NCBI GenBank assembly: GCA_965243165.1
Contig: OZ251535.1
Location: 1,116,001 to 1,180,000 of the forward strand
Source: CATQHD01 sp965243165
GTDB lineage: Bacteria > Actinomycetota > Acidimicrobiia > Spongiisociales > Spongiisociaceae
Length of the DNA: 64,000 nucleotides
Reading direction: 5' to 3'
Of the stretch, positions 44,514-52,483 are shown piece by piece (the stretch's first letter is position 1; each line of letters begins with the position of its first letter). A model generated the notes under the pieces. The model had not been told where the DNA came from, searched no databases, and worked only from the letters and a program-made list of their open reading frames with translations. A program made the translations under genes and the position numbers.

Positions 44514-45719
44514 ATGGTGTTCCGAGCCGAGGTTGCCACAGAGATGTATGCGTGGGCCCGCCGGCGCTCCGGCCGCGACCGCGAGTATCTGGCCGGCAGG
44601 TTCCCCAAGCTGCCCGAATGGGAATCGGGCGCCGCGGCGCCGACCTTCAGGCAGCTGGAGGAGTACGCCAAAGCCACCTACACTCCGGTCGGCTGGTTCT
44701 TCCTGCCGCAGCCCCCTGCTGACGAGGTGCTGCCGATCCCGGATTTCCGCACCGCTGGCGGCCGGCGTGGCAACCGCCCCAGCGTTGACCTGCTCGACAC
44801 CATCTACCAGTGCCAACGGCGGCAGGACTGGTACCAGGACTACGCCCGGCGCCACGGTCTGGACGAAGTCGAACTGGTTGGCTCCGCCGACACAGGGGGC
44901 GATCCGCTCGAAGCCGCGGCGTCGATGCGGACCCACCTGCGCTTCTCTGTGGAGGAGCGGGCCGAGAGCTGGAGCGCCAGATTCAGACAGCTGGCGGACA
45001 GGGCCGAGCAGGCGGGCGTGCTGGTGATGGTCAACGGCGTGGTCGGCGCCAACACCCGCCGCAAGCTCGACCCCGAAGAGTTTCGAGGCTTCGCGCTGGT
45101 CGACGAGCTGGCGCCCGTCGTGTTCGTGAACGGAGCGGACACCAAGGCGGCGCAGATATTCACCCTCGTCCACGAACTCGCTCATATCGCCTCCGGGGGG
45201 TCGGGCCTCGACAGCATCGACCTGGGAAGTCGCGCCGACCGCGCAGTCGAGAGGTGGTGCAACATGGTCTCCGCCGAGTTCTTGGCGCCGATGGCCGCCT
45301 TGCGGAAGAGTTTCGACCCCGGCGGGCAACTCCCGGAGCAAGTGCCAAATCTGGCCCGACGGTTCAGGGTGAGCACCCTCGTGATCCTGCGCCGGCTGTA
45401 CGACGGAGGATACCTGGACCGAGATGATTTCGAGAGGTCTTTCCGAGCAGAACACGCCCGCGCAGTTGAGATGACGGAGCAAGGCTCCGGCGCGGGCGGC
45501 GGAAACTTCTACAACACCCAACCGGCGCGGGTGAGCCCAACCTTCGCCCGGGCTCTCATCTCCAGTACTTTGGCAGGTGAGACCACCTACCTAGACGCCT
45601 ACCACTTGCTCGGGATCAAGAAGCATTCCACCTTCAAGAATCTTGCCGATCACCTGCTCAAACGGACAACGGGTAGGTGTCAACTTCTGGGGGCGAAGGC
45701 CTCGATGATCTCTTCGTAA
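44514..45719 (+). CDS. Xre-like HTH protein with ImmA/IrrE metallopeptidase domain
   Basis: About 401 residues. The N-terminus has the short helix-turn-helix typical of this family (YLAGRFPKLPEWESGAAAPT, then FRQLEEYAKATYTPVGWFFL). The M78 peptidase domain has the zinc motif HELAH near residue 220 and a downstream EFLAPMAALR. Such proteins relieve repression by cleaving a partner or act in toxin-antitoxin and phage-type control. The frame is open upstream to 44313, but family comparison places the start at ATG 44514. The 3' end overlaps the convergent LLM gene by 40 bases. No cognate toxin gene is adjacent. Confidence 0.8.
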   Translation: MVFRAEVATEMYAWARRRSGRDREYLAGRFPKLPEWESGAAAPTFRQLEEYAKATYTPVGWFFLPQPPADEVLPIPDFRTAGGRRGNRPSVDLLDTIYQCQRRQDWYQDYARRHGLDEVELVGSADTGGDPLEAAASMRTHLRFSVEERAESWSARFRQLADRAEQAGVLVMVNGVVGANTRRKLDPEEFRGFALVDELAPVVFVNGADTKAAQIFTLVHELAHIASGGSGLDSIDLGSRADRAVERWCNMVSAEFLAPMAALRKSFDPGGQLPEQVPNLARRFRVSTLVILRRLYDGGYLDRDDFERSFRAEHARAVEMTEQGSGAGGGNFYNTQPARVSPTFARALISSTLAGETTYLDAYHLLGIKKHSTFKNLADHLLKRTTGRCQLLGAKASMISS

Positions 45720-46690
45720 TTGTCGGTTATAGGCAGCAGGGCGGGGTAGATGTTGGGGCGGATCGAGTAGGCGGCCGCCTGTTTCCGGCATTGTTCCGGC
45801 GTCCCCGCCGCCGTCAGCGACCTCACCACCTCCACCGGGACCAGGGGAATGGCCGCCTCGACGCCGCCTTCTTTGGGCGGCCAGCCCCCCATCGCCGCCC
45901 GCACCCGGTCCAGCAGGTCCTGGTCGACTCCGCTCGCCCGGGCGATATGGGGTTGCTGCCCCAGGTACATGGCCGTCATCCGGGCGGCGGCCTCCAGCGC
46001 CCGCTCTTCGTCTTCGTCCATGGCCACGACTACCGTCTGGGGCAGGTCTAGGTCCTCCGCCCTTCGCCCCGCCCGCTCCGCCCCTCTTTCTATGTGTTCG
46101 AGGGCGGCGGCCAGGTAGGTGAGGGAGGTGAAACCGTTGAGCATCACCCCGTCGGCGATCTCGCCGGAAAGGGCCAGCATCTGCGGCCCGGTGGCGCCTA
46201 TGTATACGGGTATCCGCTTGGGGATACGCTCCACCCCCGCCCCCAGGTCCAGTCGCAGGTCGCGAACCTGGACCAGCTCGCCCTCGAAGGTAACCGTTTC
46301 CATGTCCAGGAGCCGGCGCACCACCCCTATGTATTCCCGCATCTGCCGGATCGGCCTGTGCCGCTCGATGCCCTGGTTCCAGGCCAGGGGATCCCAGTAT
46401 GCACCGAGGCCGAGCAGCATCCGGCCGGGCGCCATCTCGTCCAGCGTGGCGAAGGTCAGGGCCATCAAAGAAGCCGGCCGGGTCCACGAGTTGACGACCC
46501 CGGTTCCCAGCTTTATCCGCTCGGTGGCGTAGGCGGCCGCGCCCAGCACCGACACCGCGTCCCGGGCGGTGCGGGTCTCGCACACCCAGACGGATTCGTA
46601 GCCGAGATCCTCCATCCGCCGGGAGAGCGCCGCCTGGCGGCGGGGGCCGGGGCGGTCGAGGAAACACATACCCACCCGCCGCTCTGTCAT
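45680..46690 (-). CDS. LLM class F420/flavin-dependent oxidoreductase
   Basis: A 336-residue TIM-barrel luciferase-like monooxygenase/reductase. Typical are GYESVWVCET (residues 30-39), LGTGVVNSWTRPASLMA, FATLDEMAPGRMLLGLGAYW and PVYIGATGPQMLALSGEIADGV. In actinobacteria many such enzymes use coenzyme F420. The ATG has no strong ribosome-binding site. It stands alone, convergent with the ImmA-type gene. The substrate is unknown. Confidence 0.88.
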   Translation of the reverse strand: MTERRVGMCFLDRPGPRRQAALSRRMEDLGYESVWVCETRTARDAVSVLGAAAYATERIKLGTGVVNSWTRPASLMALTFATLDEMAPGRMLLGLGAYWDPLAWNQGIERHRPIRQMREYIGVVRRLLDMETVTFEGELVQVRDLRLDLGAGVERIPKRIPVYIGATGPQMLALSGEIADGVMLNGFTSLTYLAAALEHIERGAERAGRRAEDLDLPQTVVVAMDEDEERALEAAARMTAMYLGQQPHIARASGVDQDLLDRVRAAMGGWPPKEGGVEAAIPLVPVEVVRSLTAAGTPEQCRKQAAAYSIRPNIYPALLPITDNYEEIIEAFAPRS

Positions 46691-46837
46691 CGTTGGCCCT
46701 CCGCCGCCGCCTGCCGGGCAAGCCTACCGGGGCGGATCATCGGCGGCCGTTCCCGCCCGGCCCGGCCGGGGTGACGCCGACCGGCGGGGGCGGCCCTCGC
46801 CGGAGATAGATGCCGGAAGCACCATTGGAGGATCTAC

Positions 46838-47803
46838 GTGTTTGAGGGGGGAGAGGTTTGGTCAGGCAGGACGGGTACGATGCCCCTTTACCACAACTAT
46901 GGAGAGGCCTACATGGACGTTCTCGACCCTCGCTCGGCCCGCCGGGAAGACCAAGACCATCGACCTCCTGCCTCGCCGGATCTCGAGGACCGAATCAAAG
47001 CCTACCGAGAGGCCCGATACGCCGCTATTGAGGAAGAAGCCGTGAGAATCGGCCAAGAGGAGGCCGCCCTCCGGGCCCTCGACCGGGCGCTTGATGAGGC
47101 CGCCGCCGTCCTCTTCGGGGCCTCCGGGCCGGAGGAGCGGAGGCGGGTGCTCCAAGCCCTCGGGGAATCCCAGGCGGTCCGCCCGGGGAATGATGCAACG
47201 AGACTCCGGACACTTGATGAAAGCGAAGCTCGGGCAATCCGGGAACGCCAAGAAGCAAGAGATCCGATGACCGGCCCACTTGACCTCAACTCGGAGGAGG
47301 AGGAGGCAGTGGTTCTCCGAGTTCTCGAGAAGAAGCGGTTGGTGTCCAACTGGTTGTCCACCCACAGAGGGGAAGGGGCAGCGGCTCTCCGAGATCTCGA
47401 TAAGGATGCCCGGGGCGGGTCGGGTGTTCCGGTTGGAGCTGGGGCGGGTAGAGCGGAGTCCTCCCCGATGACCGCCGGGCCGTTCAAGGTGTTGCGAGAC
47501 AATTTCCGGCGGTCTCATGCTTGGGTTGAGCCGGGCGGCCTCCGTATCCAGGGTCGAGGGGGGATGAAATCGGCGCAATTCATCCCTCGAGCGGCCATCC
47601 AGTCGGTTCAATGGCGGCCCTGGACGGGGGAAGTGCATATCGCTACCTCCGCCACTCCGTCCGGTTCTGCTCCGTTGTCGGGCTTACCGAGGTCGTTCAA
47701 CGCGCAGAAGGAGCTCGTCAAGCTGGGCGGGCGGGATGCTCGGGCGCTGTACGACGCTCTCGTAACCTTCCCCGAAGCGGTGGGCACCCCGGGTGGTGGA
47801 TGA
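46838..47803 (+). CDS. Hypothetical protein
   Basis: I do not recognise this 321-residue protein. The N-terminal 200 residues are charged and helical with coiled-coil character (for example LEDRIKAYREARYAAIEEEA and LRALDRALDEAAAVLF). The C-terminal part (from about residue 210) looks like a small beta-rich domain. GGAGG lies seven bases before the GTG. The 147-base gap before it and the 255 bases after it hold no other gene. Strand choice rests on the ribosome-binding site and codon pattern. Confidence 0.55.
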   Translation: MFEGGEVWSGRTGTMPLYHNYGEAYMDVLDPRSARREDQDHRPPASPDLEDRIKAYREARYAAIEEEAVRIGQEEAALRALDRALDEAAAVLFGASGPEERRRVLQALGESQAVRPGNDATRLRTLDESEARAIRERQEARDPMTGPLDLNSEEEEAVVLRVLEKKRLVSNWLSTHRGEGAAALRDLDKDARGGSGVPVGAGAGRAESSPMTAGPFKVLRDNFRRSHAWVEPGGLRIQGRGGMKSAQFIPRAAIQSVQWRPWTGEVHIATSATPSGSAPLSGLPRSFNAQKELVKLGGRDARALYDALVTFPEAVGTPGGG

Positions 47804-48058
47804 CCTGCTCGATCCGTTATCCGCTTGAGCATCCGGGAGGATGACGGCGGGTGGACTCTTGACTTCGCTTCGCTGGAGGCTCGAGGCGGGGGAGGAGGCT
47901 GATATCACCTCCGGGGAGGCCGAACCGCCGGAGAAGCGGTTCTCTCGGTGAGGGTCCAGACCGGCCAACTGTGGAGATATTCTTGCCTGCCCCGTGGCGG
48001 CGCCCGGCTGGAGTTCCCGGCCGAGGCCGCGCCCCTCGCCTGCTTCTGGACACCAATC

Positions 48059-48120
48059 GGGCATCTTGTACCCTGAATCCAGGGCATCTTGTACCCTAAG
48101 AGGAGGGCATCTTGTACCCT
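48059..48120. repeat. Three direct repeats, 23-bp period, in front of the DUF4143 gene
   Basis: The 16-base core GGGCATCTTGTACCCT occurs at 48059-48074, 48082-48097 and 48105-48120, exactly 23 bases apart and without a mismatch. Each core has GGG and CCC at its ends, so it is weakly palindromic. They end 30 bases before the GTG of the next gene, which suggests operator sites for cooperative autoregulation. Confidence 0.85.
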
Positions 48121-48150
48121 GAAGCTATTTCGGGGGGTTAAGATGGGGGT

Positions 48151-49440
48151 GTGGGCGCCTATTACAGACGGGTCGTGGACGACGAGCTCGACGAGCTGCT
48201 CCCGCATCTCGCGGCTGTCAGCCTGGACGGCGCCAGGGGGGTGGGCAAGACGACCACCGCGCTCCAAAGGGCGGGGACGGTGTTCCGGCTGGACGATCCG
48301 GGGACGCTCGAGATCGTGGCCGCCGACCCGAAACGCCTGGCGAGGGGGGCTGAACCGATCGTTGTGGACGAGTGGCAGCGGTATCCGTCCTCGTGGGATG
48401 TCGTCCGCCGGGCGGTCGATGAAGATCCCCGTCCGGGCAGGTTCATCCTCACCGGGTCCGCCGCACCGGTTGATCGTCCGGCCCATTCGGGGGCGGGCCG
48501 CATCGTGAGCGTTCGGATGCGCCCCCTCGCCTTCTCGGAGCGTTGGCCGGGCCGGCGGCCTTTTCGGTCTCCGACGGTCAGCCTTGCGGAGCTGGCGGCT
48601 GGCGGACGGCCGGATGTCGGCGGGGAAACGGCGGCCGGTTTGGAGGACTACACGGCCGAGATCGCGGGCGGCGGGTTTCCCGGCTTGCGCGGTTTGTCCG
48701 GCCGGGCGCGGAGGGCCGCCCTCCGGGGGTACGTGGACCGCCTCATCGAAGCGGATTTCGTCGATGCCGGCCGCCGCGTCCGCAACCGTGAAGCGCTCCG
48801 CCGGTGGACGGCGGCCTATGCGGCGGCGACCTCGACCGCCGCCTCGTATGAGAAGATCCGAGACGCAGCAACGGGCGGTCATGGAGGCAAACCCAACCGC
48901 AAAGCCGCCGCCCGGTACATCGACGCTCTCGAACGGCTCTGGATGATCGACCCCGTCCCGGCCTGGACGCCTGCGGGGAGCCGGTTCACGAAGCTGGCGG
49001 GCGGGGCCAAGCACCACCTGGCCGACCCCGCCCTGGCGGTGACCCTCCTCGGCCTGGGCGTCGAAGCCCTGCTCGGAGGTTCCCCGTCTGGGCCGCCGAT
49101 CCCCCGGGACGGAACTCTGCTGGGGGCGCTGTTCGAGTCGATGGCCGCGTTGAACCTTCGGGTCTACGCCCAGGCTTGTGAAGCCGGGGTGCGGCACCTG
49201 CGCAAGCGGGGCGGCCAGAGGGAGGTAGATTTCGTCGTAGTGCGCCCGGATGACCGGGTGGTCGCCGTCGAGGTAAAGCTCTCGCAAAGCGTGAACGACA
49301 GGGATGTGCGCCATCTGCGCTGGCTGAGCGGTGAACTCGGCGACGACCTCCTCGACGCTTTGGTCATAAACACCGGCGCCGCCGCCTACCGCCGCGCCGA
49401 CGGCATAGCCGTTGTGCCCGCCGCCCTGCTGGGCCCCTGA
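48151..49440 (+). CDS. AAA_14/DUF4143 family ATPase
   Basis: A 429-residue protein of the archaeal-type ATPase/DUF4143 group. It has Walker A LDGARGVGKTTTA near residues 26-38, Walker B-like EPIVVDEWQR near 70, and sensor LTGSAAP near 103. A helical middle and a C-terminal nuclease-like fold follow, with REVDFVVVRPDDRVVAVEVK near residues 352-371 (Asp and Glu-x-Lys of a PD-(D/E)xK site). These proteins are common in actinobacteria beside mobile and toxin genes; their role is not established. GTG is the only start that retains the N-terminal strand. Three direct repeats upstream suggest autoregulation. Confidence 0.82.
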   Translation: MGAYYRRVVDDELDELLPHLAAVSLDGARGVGKTTTALQRAGTVFRLDDPGTLEIVAADPKRLARGAEPIVVDEWQRYPSSWDVVRRAVDEDPRPGRFILTGSAAPVDRPAHSGAGRIVSVRMRPLAFSERWPGRRPFRSPTVSLAELAAGGRPDVGGETAAGLEDYTAEIAGGGFPGLRGLSGRARRAALRGYVDRLIEADFVDAGRRVRNREALRRWTAAYAAATSTAASYEKIRDAATGGHGGKPNRKAAARYIDALERLWMIDPVPAWTPAGSRFTKLAGGAKHHLADPALAVTLLGLGVEALLGGSPSGPPIPRDGTLLGALFESMAALNLRVYAQACEAGVRHLRKRGGQREVDFVVVRPDDRVVAVEVKLSQSVNDRDVRHLRWLSGELGDDLLDALVINTGAAAYRRADGIAVVPAALLGP

Positions 49441-49512
49441 AACCCCCTCCGGCGCCTACGGTTTGTTGTACCGTTGGGGCCGGCGGCCCGGACGAAGAAG
49501 GAAGGAGGTGGA

Positions 49513-50838
49513 GTGACCGTTGTCGACACCAAGCCCGCAGCAGGCGTGGACGCCGCTCTTCGGCGGGCGGTCGAGGAGTATCTGGGCGGCAACCCCCGGT
49601 CGCGGGCGGCGGCCGGGCGGGCGGCGGCGGTGCTGCCGGGGGGCACCACCCGGACGACCACGTTCTTTCCTCCGTTCGCTCCGGTGCTGGCGCGGGGGTC
49701 CGGCTGCGAGATCGTGGACATCGACGGCAACCGCCGGGTGGATTTCCTCAACAACTACACCTCGCTGATACTCGGCCACGCCCACCCCCGGGTATTGGAC
49801 GCGGCTTGGGCGGCGGCCGCCCGCGGCACCGCCTTCTCGTCCCCCACCGACCTGGAGGTGCAGCTGGCCGAGGCGGTCGCGGGCCGGGTGGAATCGGTGC
49901 AGCAGATCCGGTTCACCAACTCGGGAACAGAGGCCACGATGGCCGCCCTGCGGCTGGCCCGCGCCTTCACCGGACGCCCCCTCGCCGCCCGCATGGAGGG
50001 GGGTTACCACGGCACCCACGACTACAGCGCCGCCCCGGCGGCGGGGATTCCCGATCCGGTCGGCGGCCTGATGCTGACCCTCCCCTTCAACGACATCTCC
50101 GGGTGCGAAGCGGTCCTGGAAGACGAAGGGAACGCCCGCGCCCTGGCGGCGGTGATCGTCGAGCCCGTGCTCGGCGCCGGGGGGGTGCTGGCCGCCGGTC
50201 AGGAGTTCATCGAATACCTGAGGGCGGCGACCCGCCGAATCGGGGCCCTGCTGATCTTCGACGAGATCGTTACCTTCCGCCTCCACCGCGGCGGCGTCCA
50301 GGCCCGGTGCGGGGTCCGCCCCGACCTGACCGCCTTCGGAAAGATCATCGGCGGCGGCTTCCCGATCGGCGCAGTGGGCGGGCGCCGGGACGTGATGTCC
50401 CTGTTCCACCCGGTGGAGGGGAGCATCTCCTGGGGGGGCACTTTCAACGGCAACCCGGTCAGCGCGGCGGCGGGGATCAAGACGCTGGAAATCCTCACCC
50501 AGGAGGTGATCGACGATCTCAACGAACGGGGGGAGCGGCTGGTTGCCCGGCTCAACCGTGTGTTCGAGAAGGCCGGCGCCCCGGCGCAGGCCACGGGGGC
50601 CGGGTCGCTGTTCAACATCCACGCCGCCGCCGGGGAAATGACCGACAACCGCGCCGTTCGGCGCGCCGACCCCCGGCTGACGAAGCTGATCCACCTGGAG
50701 CTGATGAACCGGGGATTCTTCCTGGCGGCGCGGGGAATGGCCTGCCTCTCCACCGCCATGACCCCGGCCGAGACAGACGCCCTGGTAGAAGCGGTCGAAG
50801 ACGTGGCCGAAACCCTGGCGGACTGCCGGCCCCTCTGA
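49513..50838 (+). CDS. Class III (GSA-like) aminotransferase
   Basis: A 441-residue PLP enzyme like glutamate-1-semialdehyde aminomutase. It has FTNSGTEATMAALRLAR, GGYHGTHDY, IFDEIVTFR (the Asp that contacts the PLP ring) and the PLP Lys in AFGKIIGGGFPIGAVGG, followed by GGTFNGNPVSAAAG. Whether it is HemL (tetrapyrrole synthesis) or a paralogue for another amino compound is not clear; many actinobacteria have several. AAGGAGGTG lies before the GTG. It stands alone and is followed by MITE copy C ten bases after the stop. Confidence 0.85.
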   Translation: MTVVDTKPAAGVDAALRRAVEEYLGGNPRSRAAAGRAAAVLPGGTTRTTTFFPPFAPVLARGSGCEIVDIDGNRRVDFLNNYTSLILGHAHPRVLDAAWAAAARGTAFSSPTDLEVQLAEAVAGRVESVQQIRFTNSGTEATMAALRLARAFTGRPLAARMEGGYHGTHDYSAAPAAGIPDPVGGLMLTLPFNDISGCEAVLEDEGNARALAAVIVEPVLGAGGVLAAGQEFIEYLRAATRRIGALLIFDEIVTFRLHRGGVQARCGVRPDLTAFGKIIGGGFPIGAVGGRRDVMSLFHPVEGSISWGGTFNGNPVSAAAGIKTLEILTQEVIDDLNERGERLVARLNRVFEKAGAPAQATGAGSLFNIHAAAGEMTDNRAVRRADPRLTKLIHLELMNRGFFLAARGMACLSTAMTPAETDALVEAVEDVAETLADCRPL

Positions 50839-50847
50839 CCGGTCTCC

Positions 50848-51102
50848 GAGACCGCGAAAGATTTCTGAACATACCCCTATACGTTTGCCCGAAAATGCTG
50901 TATACCTATAGAGGCTGAAATCACAAACACCGCCGCCGGGGTTCTGGAGAGTGCGGCGGTCATCATCGAAGATTCTGCCCGGACCGAGGCATCACAGAGG
51001 CCGGGCAAGGGGCCCGCGCCCCGCAGAGGATCCGATGCTGGTGGTGGTGGCGGGGGAGGGCACCCGGCGAAGCCGGGGGCCTTGGGAGATTTTCGCGGTC
51101 TC
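50848..51102 (+). mobile_element. MITE-like element, copy C (255 bp)
   Basis: This copy has perfect 12-bp terminal inverted repeats: GAGACCGCGAAA (50848-50859) and TTTCGCGGTCTC (51091-51102). Inside, the left part shares GAACATACCCCTATAC, TATACCTAT and the ACCGCCGC/GCGGCGGT hairpin with the other copies. The right part has diverged, with further hairpins such as CCCGGCGAAGCCGGG. No open reading frame of transposase type is present. The remaining 160 bases to the next gene at 51263 show nothing recognisable. Confidence 0.75.
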
Positions 51103-51262
51103 AACGGGATAGGGGATAGGATATGGGCAGGGGCTTGGGCCTGCTGCCGTCAGCCTTCCTTGCCGGGGAAGCGGCCGGGATAGAGGGGTAGGGGCTTGGG
51201 ACCGTTGCTTTCCATCTCCGCCTTGCCGTCATCGGAACTCTACGCGTTTGTGCAGGCGGGTT

Positions 51263-52477
51263 CTATTTCCACAGCCGGACGGTGAATCGGTCGTTCTCTT
51301 CGATCAGGTCGGGCTCGGTTCCGTTGTGGTCGAGCATTCCGGGGATGATCTTGCTGCGGACGCCCATCCCGCGGGCGTCCATGTAGCTGTAGTCACGCAT
51401 TACGCCGACCAGGGTCTGGTTGCGCGCATAGCGGCTGCCGGCTTTCATCTTCTCGACGGTTACCGTGTTGGGAAGGCGGCCGGGGCTTTCCACTTCGAGA
51501 CGGTCGGCGTAGATGGTGAGGGAAATGTCGGCGCCGGCGATGCTGTAGTCGCGATGTACGAGGGCGTTGACGATGGTTTCCCGCACTACGTCTTCGGGAA
51601 ATTCCCACCGGTCGATGCGCCGGAGGCCTTCCAGTCGGGCGGAGGGGGCGGTGTTGCGCCTGACGAAATCCCAGGCCTGTTCCACCAGGCCGATTTCTAC
51701 GAAGCTGCCGTTGTCCGCCCGGAGGGGGGTCATCGGTCCCGGCAGGTACTCGTCGGCCCGGGCCGCGTAGCCGGGTTCGGCGCCCGGATAGCACAGGGCC
51801 CTGATGCCCGACTGGGGGAGATACCGCTTCGGCTACTTGCCGAACAGGAGCATCCCGTCGACCGCAGCTGCGGTCTGCCCCGCCGCTTCAGTCATCAGGG
51901 CCACATTGCACAGCAGGCGTTCCCAGCCGCCTGCGTCGTCCCAGGAGGGGCATTCCCCTCCCAGCACGCGGGTGAAATATTCGTCCAAACGGCGCAGGTC
52001 GAGGGCCTCCAGGTGCGACCCCGGGACCGGCTTGAGGCCGTACTGCAGCCGGCCGGACGACTGGAACATCCGCTCCATCTCCTCCCGGCTGGCTTCCTGG
52101 ACGGTGTCGCCCACCCGGATGTAATACGTCTTGCGGTTGTTGTGAAGGCAGGCGTAGGGTTTGTCCGGCCCCCGGGGGACGCCGACCGAGAGGACCCGCC
52201 TTCCTGTTTCGGGGTCGTTCAGCCAGGACATATTCGGGATGACGGGGGGTTCGATCTTGGTGCGGCAGGCTTCGGCCGCCCACTCTTGGAGCCGTTCGCG
52301 GGTTGCTCCGGAGATGCGCCCGTCGTCTTCCACACCCAAGAGCACGACCCCGCCCTCGACGTTGAGGAACGCCGCCAGTAGCTCGGCCAGCGCGCCGGCG
52401 GAGGCGTCTTCGCGTTCGAACTCGAGGGTGGAATCCTCGCCCCTGCGGATCATCTCCCGCAGGCCGTCGGGCTTCAT
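51263..52477 (-). pseudogene. AlbA_2 (Schlafen-type) DNA-binding/HATPase-like protein with an in-frame amber stop
   Basis: The N-terminal half (LEFEREDASAGALAELLAAF, GGVVLLGVEDDG, YYIRVGDTVQEASREEMERM) is an AlbA_2/Schlafen-type domain. After LLFGK a TAG (51833-51835) interrupts the frame, and the same frame continues with PKRYLPQSGIRALCYPG, RRIDRWEFPEDVVRETIVNA and LVHRDYSIAGADISLTIY, the C-terminal half of the same family. It is therefore one 405-codon gene with a nonsense mutation, or a readthrough gene. Such proteins are annotated as transcriptional regulators or RecG-like. It starts six bases after res and is the last gene of the type III operon. Confidence 0.8.
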
Positions 52478-52483
52478 CTCACC

